A stretch of 36,967 nt of DNA, from assembly GCA_028292195.1 (NCBI GenBank), contig JAQGMU010000381.1, positions 1 through 36,967 of the forward strand. The letters run 5' to 3'. Source of the stretch: Ramlibacter sp. GTDB lineage: Bacteria; Pseudomonadota; Gammaproteobacteria; Burkholderiales; Burkholderiaceae_C. Positions 1-9,217 of this stretch are shown here, in pieces. Position 1 is the first letter of the stretch; the number at the start of each line of letters is the position of its first letter. The notes beneath the pieces were generated by a model. That model saw only the letters and a program-made list of their open reading frames with translations. It was not told where the DNA came from and did no database searches. Position numbers and translations under genes: made by a program.

Positions 1-253
1 TGAGGTTGGGCGTGAGCACCGAATACCGCACACCCGGCTGGCGCGTGATGCCGGCCATGACATCGGTGGCATCGGCCATCTGCGGCACCCATTTCGGTGA
101 CACGAAACTCGTGACCTCGATCTCGCGCAGCCCGGCCTGCTGCAGACGCTGCACAAGCTCGATCTTGACAGCCGCCGGCACCATCTGTTTTTCGTTCTGC
201 AGCCCGTCGCGCGGGCCGACGTCGACGAGCTTCACTTTGCTGGGGTAGCCCAT
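1..253 (-). CDS. mvaB: Hydroxymethylglutaryl-CoA lyase, N-terminal part (cut by window edge)
   Basis: The first 84 residues are visible. They carry [12 protein letters not shown], the N-terminal signature of HMG-CoA lyases, which holds the conserved Arg-Asp pair at the active site, followed by [16 protein letters not shown], which is also typical of the family. The enzyme splits HMG-CoA to acetyl-CoA and acetoacetate, the last step of leucine degradation (LiuE role). The ATG is 5 bases past the stop of the upstream 2-hydroxyacid dehydrogenase, and a GAGAGGA stretch lies about 12 bases upstream, so it is the last visible gene of the minus-strand liu operon. The C-terminal two thirds lie outside the window. 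The family call is firm; whether the gene is intact cannot be judged. Confidence 0.93.
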   Translation of the reverse strand, partial: MGYPSKVKLVDVGPRDGLQNEKQMVPAAVKIELVQRLQQAGLREIEVTSFVSPKWVPQMADATDVMAGITRQPGVRYSVLTPNL

Positions 254-258
254 GAGAC

Positions 259-1179
259 TCAGTATCCTCTCTGCCGGTCAACCACTCCGACGATGGGTTC
301 TCCGCGACTGAACGCGCGGATCTTGCCGGCGATCTGCGCGATGCTCTCCTCGCGCAGCGTGCGTGCCGAGGTGTGCGGCGTGACCGTGATCTTCGGGTGC
401 GCCCAGAACGGATGCTCAGTCGGCAGCGGCTCGATGCGGAACACGTCCAGCGCCGCCCCGGCCAGCCGGCCTTCGTCCAGGAGCGCGATCAGGTCCTCGT
501 CGACCAGGTGGGCGCCGCGCGCCACGTTGATGACATAGCCGCCGGGCAGCAGTTGCGACAGCGTGGCGCGGTTCATGATGCCGCGCGTGTCGTCCGTCAG
601 CGGCAGCAGGCACACCAGCACCCGCGTGCCGGCGAGGAAGTCGGCGAAGCCCGCGTCGCCGGAGAAGCACTGCACGCCGGCCACGTCCCTGGCGCGGCGG
701 CTCCAGCCGCGCACCGGGAACTCGAAGGCGGCCAAGGCCTGCGCCACCCGCTGGCCCAGCACGCCCAGGCCCATCACGCCCACCGGGAAATCGGCGCGCA
801 GCCGCGGCTTGCGAAAGCCCCACCTGGATTGCGCTTCGTCGCGCGCGTAGGCATCGAGTTCGCGGAAATGGCGGATGACGGCATGGCAGACGAACTCCGC
901 CATCTGTACCGACATGCCGGCATCGTCCAGCCGCACCACCACCGCGTCCGGCGGCAGCCGCAGCTTGAGCAGGGCGTCGACACCGGCGCCTGTGTTGAAG
1001 ATGCCCTTGAGTTGCGGCTGGTCGTCGCAGAAGGCCTGCGGCGGCGACCACACCATGGCGTAGTCGGCCGGCGGCGCGCCGGGCTGCCATTCGGAGACTT
1101 CGGCCTCGGGCAGGGCGGCTTGCAGGCCATCGACCCAGGGGGCGGCCTTGGTGTCGGAGCAGCAGACGGTGATTCGCAT
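259..1179 (-). CDS. ghrA: GhrA-like glyoxylate/hydroxypyruvate reductase (D-2-hydroxyacid dehydrogenase)
   Basis: The protein has 306 residues starting [11 protein letters not shown] nucleotide-binding [16 protein letters not shown] lies mid-protein. The catalytic triad of D-isomer-specific 2-hydroxyacid dehydrogenases is present: Arg in NVARG, Glu in FRIEPLP and His in TPHTSA. Length and the WGFRKP segment fit the GhrA subfamily, which reduces glyoxylate or hydroxypyruvate with NAD(P)H in the cytoplasm. It sits between the carboxylase alpha gene and HMG-CoA lyase, after an 80-base gap containing a palindromic repeat. The role in leucine catabolism is unclear; a 2-ketoacid side reaction is possible. 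The track's 1145-residue ORF over this gene is an artificial upstream extension, and the ATG chosen here gives the family's usual length. No clear Shine-Dalgarno is visible. Substrate is inferred from family only. Confidence 0.85.
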   Translation of the reverse strand: MRITVCCSDTKAAPWVDGLQAALPEAEVSEWQPGAPPADYAMVWSPPQAFCDDQPQLKGIFNTGAGVDALLKLRLPPDAVVVRLDDAGMSVQMAEFVCHAVIRHFRELDAYARDEAQSRWGFRKPRLRADFPVGVMGLGVLGQRVAQALAAFEFPVRGWSRRARDVAGVQCFSGDAGFADFLAGTRVLVCLLPLTDDTRGIMNRATLSQLLPGGYVINVARGAHLVDEDLIALLDEGRLAGAALDVFRIEPLPTEHPFWAHPKITVTPHTSARTLREESIAQIAGKIRAFSRGEPIVGVVDRQRGY

Positions 1180-1225
1180 GGGGATATTGTGGCGCGGGCG
1201 GCGCCGGGGTTGCCCCACCCGCCTT

Positions 1226-1257
1226 CGTAGGCTGGGGTGACCGGAGGGAACCCCAGC
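1226..1257. repeat. Dispersed intergenic palindromic repeat, copy 1
   Basis: CGTAG is followed by GCTGGGGT, an 11-base loop and ACCCCAGC, giving perfect 8-bp arms (1231-1238 and 1250-1257). A related copy lies in inverted orientation at 36812-36843. Such GTAGGCTGGG...CCCAGC elements are common between genes in proteobacterial genomes. Here it follows the stop codon of the carboxylase alpha gene and could weaken read-through into ghrA; there is no T-run. Confidence 0.7.
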
Positions 1258-1259
1258 GT

Positions 1260-3251
<1,992 letters not shown>

Positions 3252-3890
3252 CTAAGGGTTTCCTTGGGGAGCGCCGCGGCCGGCGACGAAGCTTTGCAGC
3301 CCGCGCAGCACCGTGCGCAGGAACTTGACCAGCACCACCAGCAGCACGATGGCAAGCGCGATCGACAGCAGCAGCACGACGGCGAACAGCGCGGGATGGG
3401 TGGCGGCCAGCCACAGCATGAAGACGACGAAGCCGTCTTCGAACAGCGATACGAAGATGTTGGAGAAGGGCTCGGGCGAGGTGTTCACCGCCGCCCGCGT
3501 GGTGAGCTTGGCCGCGTGGCTGGTGGCCGCGAGCGTGCCGCCCAGGATCGCGGCGATCCAGGCCGCGGCGGGGCCGTCGGCGCCCAGCACTCCGGCCGCC
3601 AGCGCCGCGCCGGCCGGAATGCGGATGAAGGTGTGGACCGTGTCCCAGACCGTATCGATGAACGGGATCTTGTCGGCGAAGAATTCGATGAAGCACATGA
3701 AGCCGCTGGCGGCCAGCACGCCCGGGTGCTCCAGCACCTGCAGGCCGGCCGGCAGGGCTATCCAGCCCAGGTAGCCGGCGGCGCCCACCAGGAACACCGC
3801 GGCGTACAGGCGGATGCCGCTCACCCAGCCGAGCGCCGCCGCCAGCGCCAGCAGCTGCGGGGTGCCCATGAGGTGGCCGAGCGAGTCCAT
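3252..3890 (-). CDS. DUF4126 domain membrane protein
   Basis: This is a 212-residue hydrophobic protein with about five likely membrane segments, for example LLALAAALGWVSGIRLYAAVFLV, the stretch around residue 95, and a very hydrophobic VVLLLSIALAIVLLVVLV near the C-terminus. Segments such as GWVSGIRLYAAVF and FIEFFADKIPFIDTVWD are characteristic of DUF4126, a family without an assigned function. It lies between liuC (10 bases upstream) and liuD (stop touching the liuD ATG), so it is co-transcribed and probably translationally coupled to the carboxylase alpha subunit. The location might mean a link to leucine or isovalerate handling, but it may simply be a passenger. The family call is fairly sure; the function is unknown. 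Confidence 0.85.
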   Translation of the reverse strand: MDSLGHLMGTPQLLALAAALGWVSGIRLYAAVFLVGAAGYLGWIALPAGLQVLEHPGVLAASGFMCFIEFFADKIPFIDTVWDTVHTFIRIPAGAALAAGVLGADGPAAAWIAAILGGTLAATSHAAKLTTRAAVNTSPEPFSNIFVSLFEDGFVVFMLWLAATHPALFAVVLLLSIALAIVLLVVLVKFLRTVLRGLQSFVAGRGAPQGNP

Positions 3891-3900
3891 GGCGAAGCGC

Positions 3901-4680
3901 TCAGGATTCCGGCAGCCAGTTCGGCTTGCGCTTCTGCAGGAAGGACTGCACGCCCTCGCGGCCCTCGGGCGTGGCGCGGATGTCGGCGATGCCGGCCACC
4001 GTCATCGCCACCAGCTCCGGCGTGATCTCGCGGCCCGCCACGTCCTGCACCAGCTTTTTGCAGGCGCGCACCGCGGCCGGGCCGGCACTGGCCAGCGCGT
4101 TGGCGATCTCGGCCACCTTGGTCTCGAGGTGGCCGCTGCTCACCACCTCGTGGAGGAAGCCGATGCGATGCGCCTCCGCCGCGGTGAAACGCTCGGCCGA
4201 CAGGAAGTAGCGGTGCGCGGCCCGCGCGCCCATGGCGCGGATCACGTACGGGCTGATGGTGGCCGGGATCAGGCCCAGCCGCGTCTCGCTCAAACAGAAG
4301 TGCGCCGTGTCCATCGCCACCGCGATGTCGCAGGCCGCGACCAGGCCGGTGCCGCCCGCGTAGACGTCGCCCTGCACCTTGGCGATGGTCGGCTTCGGGC
4401 ACTCGTAGACGGCGCGCAGCATCTCGGCCAGGGCCGCTGCATCCGCGAGGTTCTCCTCGCGGGTGTAGTCGGCCATGCGCTTCATCCAGTTCAGGTCGGC
4501 GCCGGCGCAGAAGGCCGGCCCCTTGGCCGCCAGCACGATGCAGCGCACCGCATCGCGCCCGCCCAGGTCGCGGAAAGCCGCCGTCACCATGGGAATGAGT
4601 TCGTCGTTGAAGGCGTTGCGCACCTCCGGCCGGTCTAGCGTGATGGTGGCGATGGCGCCGCTGACGTCGGTTTGCAGCAT
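3901..4680 (-). CDS. liuC: Methylglutaconyl-CoA hydratase (enoyl-CoA hydratase family)
   Basis: The protein has 259 residues from MLQTDVSGAIATITLDRPEVRNAF. Crotonase-fold hallmarks are the oxyanion-hole segment AFCAGADLNWMKRM and GDVYAGGTGLVAACD. The downstream SETRLGLIPATISPYV is typical of the LiuC type, which hydrates 3-methylglutaconyl-CoA to HMG-CoA. The residue aligned with the first catalytic Glu of mitochondrial crotonase looks like Gly (GGTGL), as is usual in LiuC proteins, while the second Glu is kept in SETRLGL. A strong AAGGAG lies upstream of the ATG. It is flanked by the carboxylase subunits and HMG-CoA lyase in the same operon, which supports the assignment; a broader enoyl-CoA hydratase role cannot be excluded. 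Confidence 0.88.
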   Translation of the reverse strand: MLQTDVSGAIATITLDRPEVRNAFNDELIPMVTAAFRDLGGRDAVRCIVLAAKGPAFCAGADLNWMKRMADYTREENLADAAALAEMLRAVYECPKPTIAKVQGDVYAGGTGLVAACDIAVAMDTAHFCLSETRLGLIPATISPYVIRAMGARAAHRYFLSAERFTAAEAHRIGFLHEVVSSGHLETKVAEIANALASAGPAAVRACKKLVQDVAGREITPELVAMTVAGIADIRATPEGREGVQSFLQKRKPNWLPES

Positions 4681-4697
4681 GGGGCTCTCCTTGCCGG

Positions 4698-5552
4698 CTA
4701 CTTCGTCCAGACGACGGAGCGGTTCACCGCATACAGCTTGCACTGGACCCTGGCCGCGCGTTCGCAGCCGACCACGGCGCGTTCCACCGGGTCGGTCGGC
4801 AGCGTCGAGTCCTGCGGCCGCAGGCCCGCGGCGCCAAAGAAATAGCCGGTCGCCGAAATGGCGTAGGCCTTGGGGGTCGGGAAGGCCAGCCAGTCGCGGT
4901 AATGCTGGCGGCCGCGGTCGGACAGGTAGGGAATGGCGTCGACGTCGTCGATGGCGGCGAACCCGCTGGCGATGCGGGCCGGCTGGGCCGGCGCCGGCTG
5001 TGCGGCCTGCGGCGCGGCGGCTACCGGCTGCTGCGGTGCGTACTGCGGCACCGGCGGCGCCATCACCGGCTGCGCGCCGCGGCTCACCACGCCCTTGAGG
5101 TCGACCACGCCGCGCGAGTGGCCGATGTGGCACTCGTACACCTGCGGGCTGTCCATCACCACGTTGTTGTAGTTGCCGACGATGCCGACCACTGCCGTCG
5201 CGCCTTGGGTGCGCGCCCGCTGCTGCAGGTCCATCAGCGCCTTGCGGAAGGCGTCGAGGCAGACGACTTCGTCGGCGCGCCGGACGCGGGCGCCGCCGCC
5301 ATTGGGGGGACCGAACGGATCGGCAACTGCGTGCACCGTAACGAACCCGGCCTCATTGGCGGACGCGCTGGCGGCGCCGAAGCGCAGTGCGATGTCGCCG
5401 GCGAGCAGCGCCCGCGTACCCGGGCTGCGCAGGGCGGGCTCGATCGGCAGCAGCAGCCTGTCGTTGCGCGCCGAGGCAATGCCCGCGGCAAGCAGCAGCA
5501 CGGCGGCCAGCAGCCAGCGGGCGGCGGAATGACGGGAAAAGGCACTGTTCAC
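4698..5552 (-). CDS. Secreted protein of unknown function with Pro/Ala/Gln linker
   Basis: The protein has 284 residues from a GTG start backed by GAGGAG about 6-9 bases upstream. An N-terminal signal peptide is clear (WLLAAVLLLAAGIASA), so the protein is exported. Residues about 85-150 contain ALMDLQQRARTQGATAVVGI and VYECHIG, resembling the small YbjQ-like fold found in several beta-proteobacterial envelope proteins. A low-complexity PAPAQPA-rich linker follows. The C-terminus has two cysteines around CERAARVQCKLYAVNRSVVW, a pattern seen in stress-related periplasmic proteins. It sits between the acyl-CoA dehydrogenase and liuC with gaps of 36 and 17 bases. No enzymatic function can be assigned; an envelope role inside a catabolic operon is unexpected. 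Confidence 0.75.
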   Translation of the reverse strand: MNSAFSRHSAARWLLAAVLLLAAGIASARNDRLLLPIEPALRSPGTRALLAGDIALRFGAASASANEAGFVTVHAVADPFGPPNGGGARVRRADEVVCLDAFRKALMDLQQRARTQGATAVVGIVGNYNNVVMDSPQVYECHIGHSRGVVDLKGVVSRGAQPVMAPPVPQYAPQQPVAAAPQAAQPAPAQPARIASGFAAIDDVDAIPYLSDRGRQHYRDWLAFPTPKAYAISATGYFFGAAGLRPQDSTLPTDPVERAVVGCERAARVQCKLYAVNRSVVWTK

Positions 5553-5588
5553 GCGGTCTCCTCGTTTTCAGGACTTTCGATTCTGCAA

Positions 5589-6722
5589 TCAATAGCGCTT
5601 GGCCGCCTCTTCCAGCATCACCTCCGTGGCGCCGCCGCCAATGGCCAGCACCCGGGCGTCGCGCCAGAGCCGTTCCACCGCCGTTTCGCGGATGAAGCCC
5701 ATGCCGCCGTGAAATTGCTGGCAGGTGGACACCACCTCGTTGACCAGCTCGCCGGTCAGGGCCTTCAGCATCGAGACTTCCTGCACGATGTCGTGGCCCT
5801 GGGTCACGCTCCAGGCGCAGTGGTACATGAACTGGCGGGCGGCGCGTGTCTTGGCATCCAGCATGGAAATGCGCTGGCGGATGGTCTGCTGGTCCCACAG
5901 CACGCCGCCGAAGGCCTGGCGCTGGCGCACGTAGTCCAGCGTGTGGCGCAGCGCCTGCTGGCAGTGGCCCACCGCCATCGCGGCAAGGGCGATGCGCTCG
6001 GTCTGGAAGTTCTTCATCACCGAGTAGAAGCCCTTGCCCTCCTCGCCCAGCAGGTTGGCGGCCGGCACGCGGACCTGGTCGAACACCAGTTCGGCGGTGT
6101 CGGAGGAAAGCCAGCCGGTCTTCTTCAGCGCCCGGCCGACGCTGAAGCCGGGCGTGCCCTTCTCCACGATGAACATCGACACCTCGCGTTTGCCGGGGCC
6201 GCTCTTGGCCGCGACGAAGTAGAGGTCGGCATGGACGCCGTTGGTGATGAACATCTTGGTGCCGTTCAGCACCCAGTCATTGCCATCCCGCTTCGCCGTG
6301 GAACGGATGCCGGCCACGTCCGAGCCGGCGCCAGGTTCCGTGATGGCGACCGCGCAGATCGTCTCGCCCGCCGTCACGCGCTTCAGGTATTTGTCCTTCT
6401 GCGCCGCGTTGCCGGCGTGGTGCAGGTGCGGGCCGGCCATGTCGGTGTGCACCAGCACGGTGATGATGAAGCCGCCGAAGGTGGACTGCGACAGTGCCTC
6501 GGCGAACACCAGGTTGGTCAGCGCGTCGGCACCGGCGCCGCCGTATTCCGGCTCGAACATCAGGCCCAGCATGCCGGCCCCGCCCATGCGGCGCAGCACC
6601 TCGCGCGGCACGCAGCCCTGCTCTTCCCAGGCCTGGGCATGCGGCTCGACTTCCTTCGCGATGAAGCGGGCGACCTGGTCGCGCAGCAGTTCGTGTTCGG
6701 GGGTGTTGTAGATCGATTCCAT
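5589..6722 (-). CDS. Acyl-CoA dehydrogenase (isovaleryl/short-branched-chain type candidate)
   Basis: This is a 377-residue FAD-dependent acyl-CoA dehydrogenase. The substrate/FAD segments ITEPGAGSDVAGI and NGTKMFITNG are present. Glu242 in FQTERIALA sits where isovaleryl- and long-chain acyl-CoA dehydrogenases carry their catalytic base, while the alternative position near the C-terminus reads GGGATEV without a Glu. This is consistent with, but does not prove, an isovaleryl-CoA type enzyme. It would pass electrons to ETF and make 3-methylcrotonyl-CoA for LiuBD. The sequence does not read like a textbook LiuA, so other branched acyl-CoAs are possible. The track's 452-residue version is an upstream extension. 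The chosen ATG lies 16 bases after the vapC stop, with no strong Shine-Dalgarno, which suggests coupling to vapC translation. Confidence 0.85.
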   Translation of the reverse strand: MESIYNTPEHELLRDQVARFIAKEVEPHAQAWEEQGCVPREVLRRMGGAGMLGLMFEPEYGGAGADALTNLVFAEALSQSTFGGFIITVLVHTDMAGPHLHHAGNAAQKDKYLKRVTAGETICAVAITEPGAGSDVAGIRSTAKRDGNDWVLNGTKMFITNGVHADLYFVAAKSGPGKREVSMFIVEKGTPGFSVGRALKKTGWLSSDTAELVFDQVRVPAANLLGEEGKGFYSVMKNFQTERIALAAMAVGHCQQALRHTLDYVRQRQAFGGVLWDQQTIRQRISMLDAKTRAARQFMYHCAWSVTQGHDIVQEVSMLKALTGELVNEVVSTCQQFHGGMGFIRETAVERLWRDARVLAIGGGATEVMLEEAAKRY

Positions 6723-6738
6723 GGGACTTGATGTGCGG

Positions 6739-7140
6739 TCAGTGACGCCAGGTTCGGAGGCCACGCAGTTGCTCGAATGCATCGAAATCACGGTCGCGGT
6801 GCAGAAGGCTGTAGCCCTTCTCGATGCAGAAAGTTGCGATGAGGACATCGAAGCCGCGCCGCACCGCGAATCCGGCCGCGCGCAGCCCGCGATAGTGCTG
6901 TGCCGCCTCCAGCGCAGTGGCCACGCCGCCGGCCGTTTCGATGCCAAGACCTTCCATCAGCGCGCGTGCCTGGCGGAATTCGCGCTCGTGGCGGAAACCG
7001 CGCAAGACTTCGTAGAGAACCAGATCCGGAACGACGATGCGTACTTCACCGTCCTGCAGGAGGCGGCGCAGCGTGGCGCCCTCAGGGCTGGACCTGCCGC
7101 TGAAGAAGTCGATCCAGACCCCGGAATCAACGACCAGCAC
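6739..7140 (-). CDS. vapC: VapC-type PIN-domain toxin ribonuclease
   Basis: The protein has 133 residues from a GTG start. It reads VVDSGVWIDFF at the N-terminus and has the acidic residues expected of a PIN nuclease: Asp5, Glu44, Asp98 in GFDVLIAT and Asp116 in LLHRDRDFD. PIN toxins cleave RNA (often tRNA or rRNA) with Mg2+ or Mn2+ and are held inactive by a VapB antitoxin. The start overlaps the end of the antitoxin gene by 14 bases, the normal arrangement for such modules. All catalytic positions are intact, so the toxin looks functional. The RNA target cannot be read from sequence. It is unusual that the module lies in the middle of the leucine degradation operon. Confidence 0.9.
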   Translation of the reverse strand: MLVVDSGVWIDFFSGRSSPEGATLRRLLQDGEVRIVVPDLVLYEVLRGFRHEREFRQARALMEGLGIETAGGVATALEAAQHYRGLRAAGFAVRRGFDVLIATFCIEKGYSLLHRDRDFDAFEQLRGLRTWRH

Positions 7141-7381
7141 GGCGCCGCCTCGGCGTGGGCTGCTGGACCTCCACGCGAGTCGCCGGACTCGGTGTCGTCC
7201 AGTCGGATTTGTCGTCCCCCTCCCACTTCAGGCGGCCTTCCCACTTGAGGATTTCGCGATAGGCCGCCTGGCGTGCCAACAACTTGAGCCCGGCTTCCAC
7301 CGCGTCCTTCTTGGTCTGGAACGGGCCGGCCTTCATGGCTTCCGCCAACAAGTCGTCGTCGATGTCTATGTTGGTGCGCAT
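7127..7381 (-). CDS. vapB: VapB-type antitoxin
   Basis: This is an 84-residue protein beginning MRTNIDIDDDLLAEAM, the ribbon-helix-helix N-terminus of VapB antitoxins (DUF2191 type). KKDAVEAGLKLLARQAAYREI is the usual second part of the DNA-binding domain. The C-terminal half is charged and ends in an RRRR-containing tail, a plausible VapC-binding region. I chose this ATG over the longer TTG form because MRTNIDID is the conserved family start. The gene opens 39 bases from the liuB stop, in an AT-rich gap holding a perfect inverted repeat that probably serves as its operator. There is no Shine-Dalgarno directly ahead, so translation may be leaderless or nearly so, or supplied by read-through from liuB. 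Confidence 0.9.
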   Translation of the reverse strand: MRTNIDIDDDLLAEAMKAGPFQTKKDAVEAGLKLLARQAAYREILKWEGRLKWEGDDKSDWTTPSPATRVEVQQPTPRRRRAGR

Positions 7382-7413
7382 AATGTGTATTAAGCTCAAT
7401 ATCTATACACATT
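7382..7413. promoter_or_regulatory. Candidate VapBC autoregulatory operator
   Basis: A perfect 9-bp inverted repeat, AATGTGTAT (7382-7390) and ATACACATT (7405-7413), has a 14-base AT-rich spacer. It fills the short gap between the liuB stop and the vapB start. VapBC complexes normally bind inverted repeats of this sort over their own promoter, and a weak minus-strand -10-like TATAGA lies at 7407-7402. The inverted repeat is seen directly; the operator role is inferred. Confidence 0.6.
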
Positions 7414-7419
7414 GTAGGC

Positions 7420-9042
7420 TTACATCCGGAACACGCCGAACTTCGGCTCGCCGATGGGGGCGTTCATGGCGGCCGACAGGCCCAGGGCCAATATCCGGCG
7501 CGTATCGGCCGGGTCGATCACGCCGTCGTCCCAGAGCCGCGCGCTGGAGTAGTAGGGGTGCGACTGGCGGCCGAACTGGTCGAGGATGGGCTGCTTGAAG
7601 GCCGCTTCCTCCTCCGCGCTCCAGGTGCCACCGCGGCCTTCGATGCCGTCGCGGCGCACCGTGGCCAGCACGCTGGCGGCCTGCTCGGCGCCCATCACGC
7701 AGATGCGCGCGCTGGGCCACATCCACAGGAAGCGCGGCGAATAGGCGCGGCCGCACATGCCGTAGTTGCCGGCGCCGTAGCTGCCGCCGATGATGACCGT
7801 GAACTTGGGCACGCTGGCCGTGGCCACCGCCGTCACCAGCTTGGCGCCGTGGCGGGCGATGCCTTCGGCCTCGTACTTGCGGCCGACCATGAAGCCGGTG
7901 ATGTTCTGCAGGAACAGCAGCGGCACCTTGCGCTGGCAGCACAGCTCGATGAAGTGCGCGCCCTTCTGCGCCGACTCGGAAAACAGGATGCCGTTGTTGG
8001 CGAGGATGCCGACCGGCATGCCCTCGACGTGGGCGAAGCCGCAGACCAGCGTGGCGCCGTAGCGGGCCTTGAATTCGTGGAACTCGGAGCCGTCGACGAG
8101 CCGGGCGATGATCTCGCGCACGTCGAAGGGCTTGCGGTTGTCGGTGGGAATGACGCCGTACAGCTCCTTGCCGTCGAAGCGCGGCGCCGCCGGCTTGCGC
8201 AGCCGCACCGGCGGTTCCTTGGCGCGGTTCAAGGTGGCCACCGCCTGCCGGGCCAGCGCCAGGGCGTGCTCGTCGTTCATGGCCAGGTGATCGGCCACGC
8301 CGGACAGGCGCGTGTGGACGTCGCCGCCGCCCAGGTCTTCCGCCGTCACCACCTCGCCGGTGGCCGCCTTCACCAGCGGCGGGCCGCCCAGGAAGATGGT
8401 GCCCTGCTCCTTGACGATGATGGTCTCGTCGCTCATCGCCGGCACGTAGGCGCCACCGGCCGTGCACGAGCCCATCACCACGGCGATCTGGGCGATGCCC
8501 TGGGCGCTGAGATTGGCCTGGTTGTAGAAGATGCGGCCGAAGTGGTCGCGGTCGGGGAACACCTCGTCCTGGTTCGGCAGGTTGGCGCCGCCGGAATCCA
8601 CCAGGTAGACGCAGGGCAGCCGGTTCTGCTGCGCGATCTCCTGCGCCCGCAGGTGCTTCTTGACCGTCATCGGGTAGTAGGTGCCGCCCTTCACCGTGGC
8701 GTCGTTGCAGACGATCATGCAGTCGATGCCGCTGACGCGCCCGATGCCCGCGATCATGCCGGCGCAGGGTGCCGCCATGACGCCATCCTTCTCCAGGTAC
8801 ATGCCGTGCGCGGCCAGCGGCGCGATCTCCAGGAAGGGCGTGCCGGGATCCAGCAGCATCTGCACCCGCTCGCGCGGCGGCAGCTTGCCGCGCCCCTCAT
8901 GCTTCTTGCGCGCCGCCTCGCCACCGCCGGCGGCATGCAGCGCCACCTGCGCCTCCAGGTCGTCCACCAGGACCTGCATGGCCGCGGCATTGGCCTGGAA
9001 GTCGGCGGAACGGGGATTCAGTTGCGATTCGAGTACCGACAC
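7420..9042 (-). CDS. liuB: Methylcrotonyl-CoA carboxylase beta (carboxyltransferase) subunit
   Basis: The protein has 540 residues from a GTG start with GGAG six bases upstream, which fits the family better than the ORF-track start lying in a repeat. It has the two crotonase-like carboxyltransferase halves, with [33 protein letters not shown] and [12 protein letters not shown]. The C-terminal [15 protein letters not shown] is typical of methylcrotonyl- and geranyl-CoA carboxylase beta subunits rather than propionyl-CoA carboxylase. It transfers CO2 from biotin on LiuD to 3-methylcrotonyl-CoA. It is the first gene of the minus-strand operon and faces the AraC-type regulator across a 175-base gap. 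The vapBC pair separates it from the rest of the operon. Geranyl-CoA as substrate is the main alternative, but no other Atu-pathway gene is visible. Confidence 0.94.
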   Translation of the reverse strand: MSVLESQLNPRSADFQANAAAMQVLVDDLEAQVALHAAGGGEAARKKHEGRGKLPPRERVQMLLDPGTPFLEIAPLAAHGMYLEKDGVMAAPCAGMIAGIGRVSGIDCMIVCNDATVKGGTYYPMTVKKHLRAQEIAQQNRLPCVYLVDSGGANLPNQDEVFPDRDHFGRIFYNQANLSAQGIAQIAVVMGSCTAGGAYVPAMSDETIIVKEQGTIFLGGPPLVKAATGEVVTAEDLGGGDVHTRLSGVADHLAMNDEHALALARQAVATLNRAKEPPVRLRKPAAPRFDGKELYGVIPTDNRKPFDVREIIARLVDGSEFHEFKARYGATLVCGFAHVEGMPVGILANNGILFSESAQKGAHFIELCCQRKVPLLFLQNITGFMVGRKYEAEGIARHGAKLVTAVATASVPKFTVIIGGSYGAGNYGMCGRAYSPRFLWMWPSARICVMGAEQAASVLATVRRDGIEGRGGTWSAEEEAAFKQPILDQFGRQSHPYYSSARLWDDGVIDPADTRRILALGLSAAMNAPIGEPKFGVFRM

Positions 9043-9079
9043 GGGGTCTCCTGATGTCTTCTTTTCTTCCTGACTTGCT

Positions 9080-9104
9080 CCCTCTCCCGCCCCGCGGGAG
9101 AGGG
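9080..9104. repeat. Perfect 11-bp inverted repeat (dispersed repeat type)
   Basis: CCCTCTCCCGC (9080-9090) and GCGGGAGAGGG (9094-9104) flank a 3-base loop and are followed by CTGGGGTGAGGGC. This is the familiar CTCTCCC...GGGAGAGGG...TGAGGGC intergenic element of many beta- and gamma-proteobacteria. It lies in the divergent gap between liuB and the AraC-type gene, and its translation gives the spurious [12 protein letters not shown]-terminus of the ORF-track liuB. Confidence 0.85.
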
Positions 9105-9183
9105 CTGGGGTGAGGGCCAGCGCCACGATAGCGCTTTGCGCCCGAGCTTAGTGCCCCCCTTCCCGCAGCAAGCGCCTCCCAGG

Positions 9184-9211
9184 TTGCAAATCCCGCCACC
9201 GCTCGTACACT
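9184..9211 (+). promoter_or_regulatory. Candidate sigma-70 promoter of the AraC-type gene
   Basis: TTGCAA (9184-9189) and TACACT (9206-9211) are separated by 16 bases, each matching the consensus at four of six positions. The expected transcription start would be at or next to the ATG at 9218, so the mRNA may be leaderless; no Shine-Dalgarno is visible ahead of that ATG. Prediction by eye. Confidence 0.45.
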
Positions 9212-9217
9212 CCCTCC

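Noticed and set aside
7420-9042. Geranyl-CoA carboxylase (acyclic terpene) assignment
   Set aside because: The C-terminal motif allows it, but HMG-CoA lyase and methylglutaconyl-CoA hydratase are in the operon and no other Atu-pathway gene was seen.
7420-9126. Longer liuB start at 9126
   Set aside because: The added N-terminus ([12 protein letters not shown]) is the translation of an intergenic repeat; the GTG at 9042 has a good Shine-Dalgarno and gives the family length.
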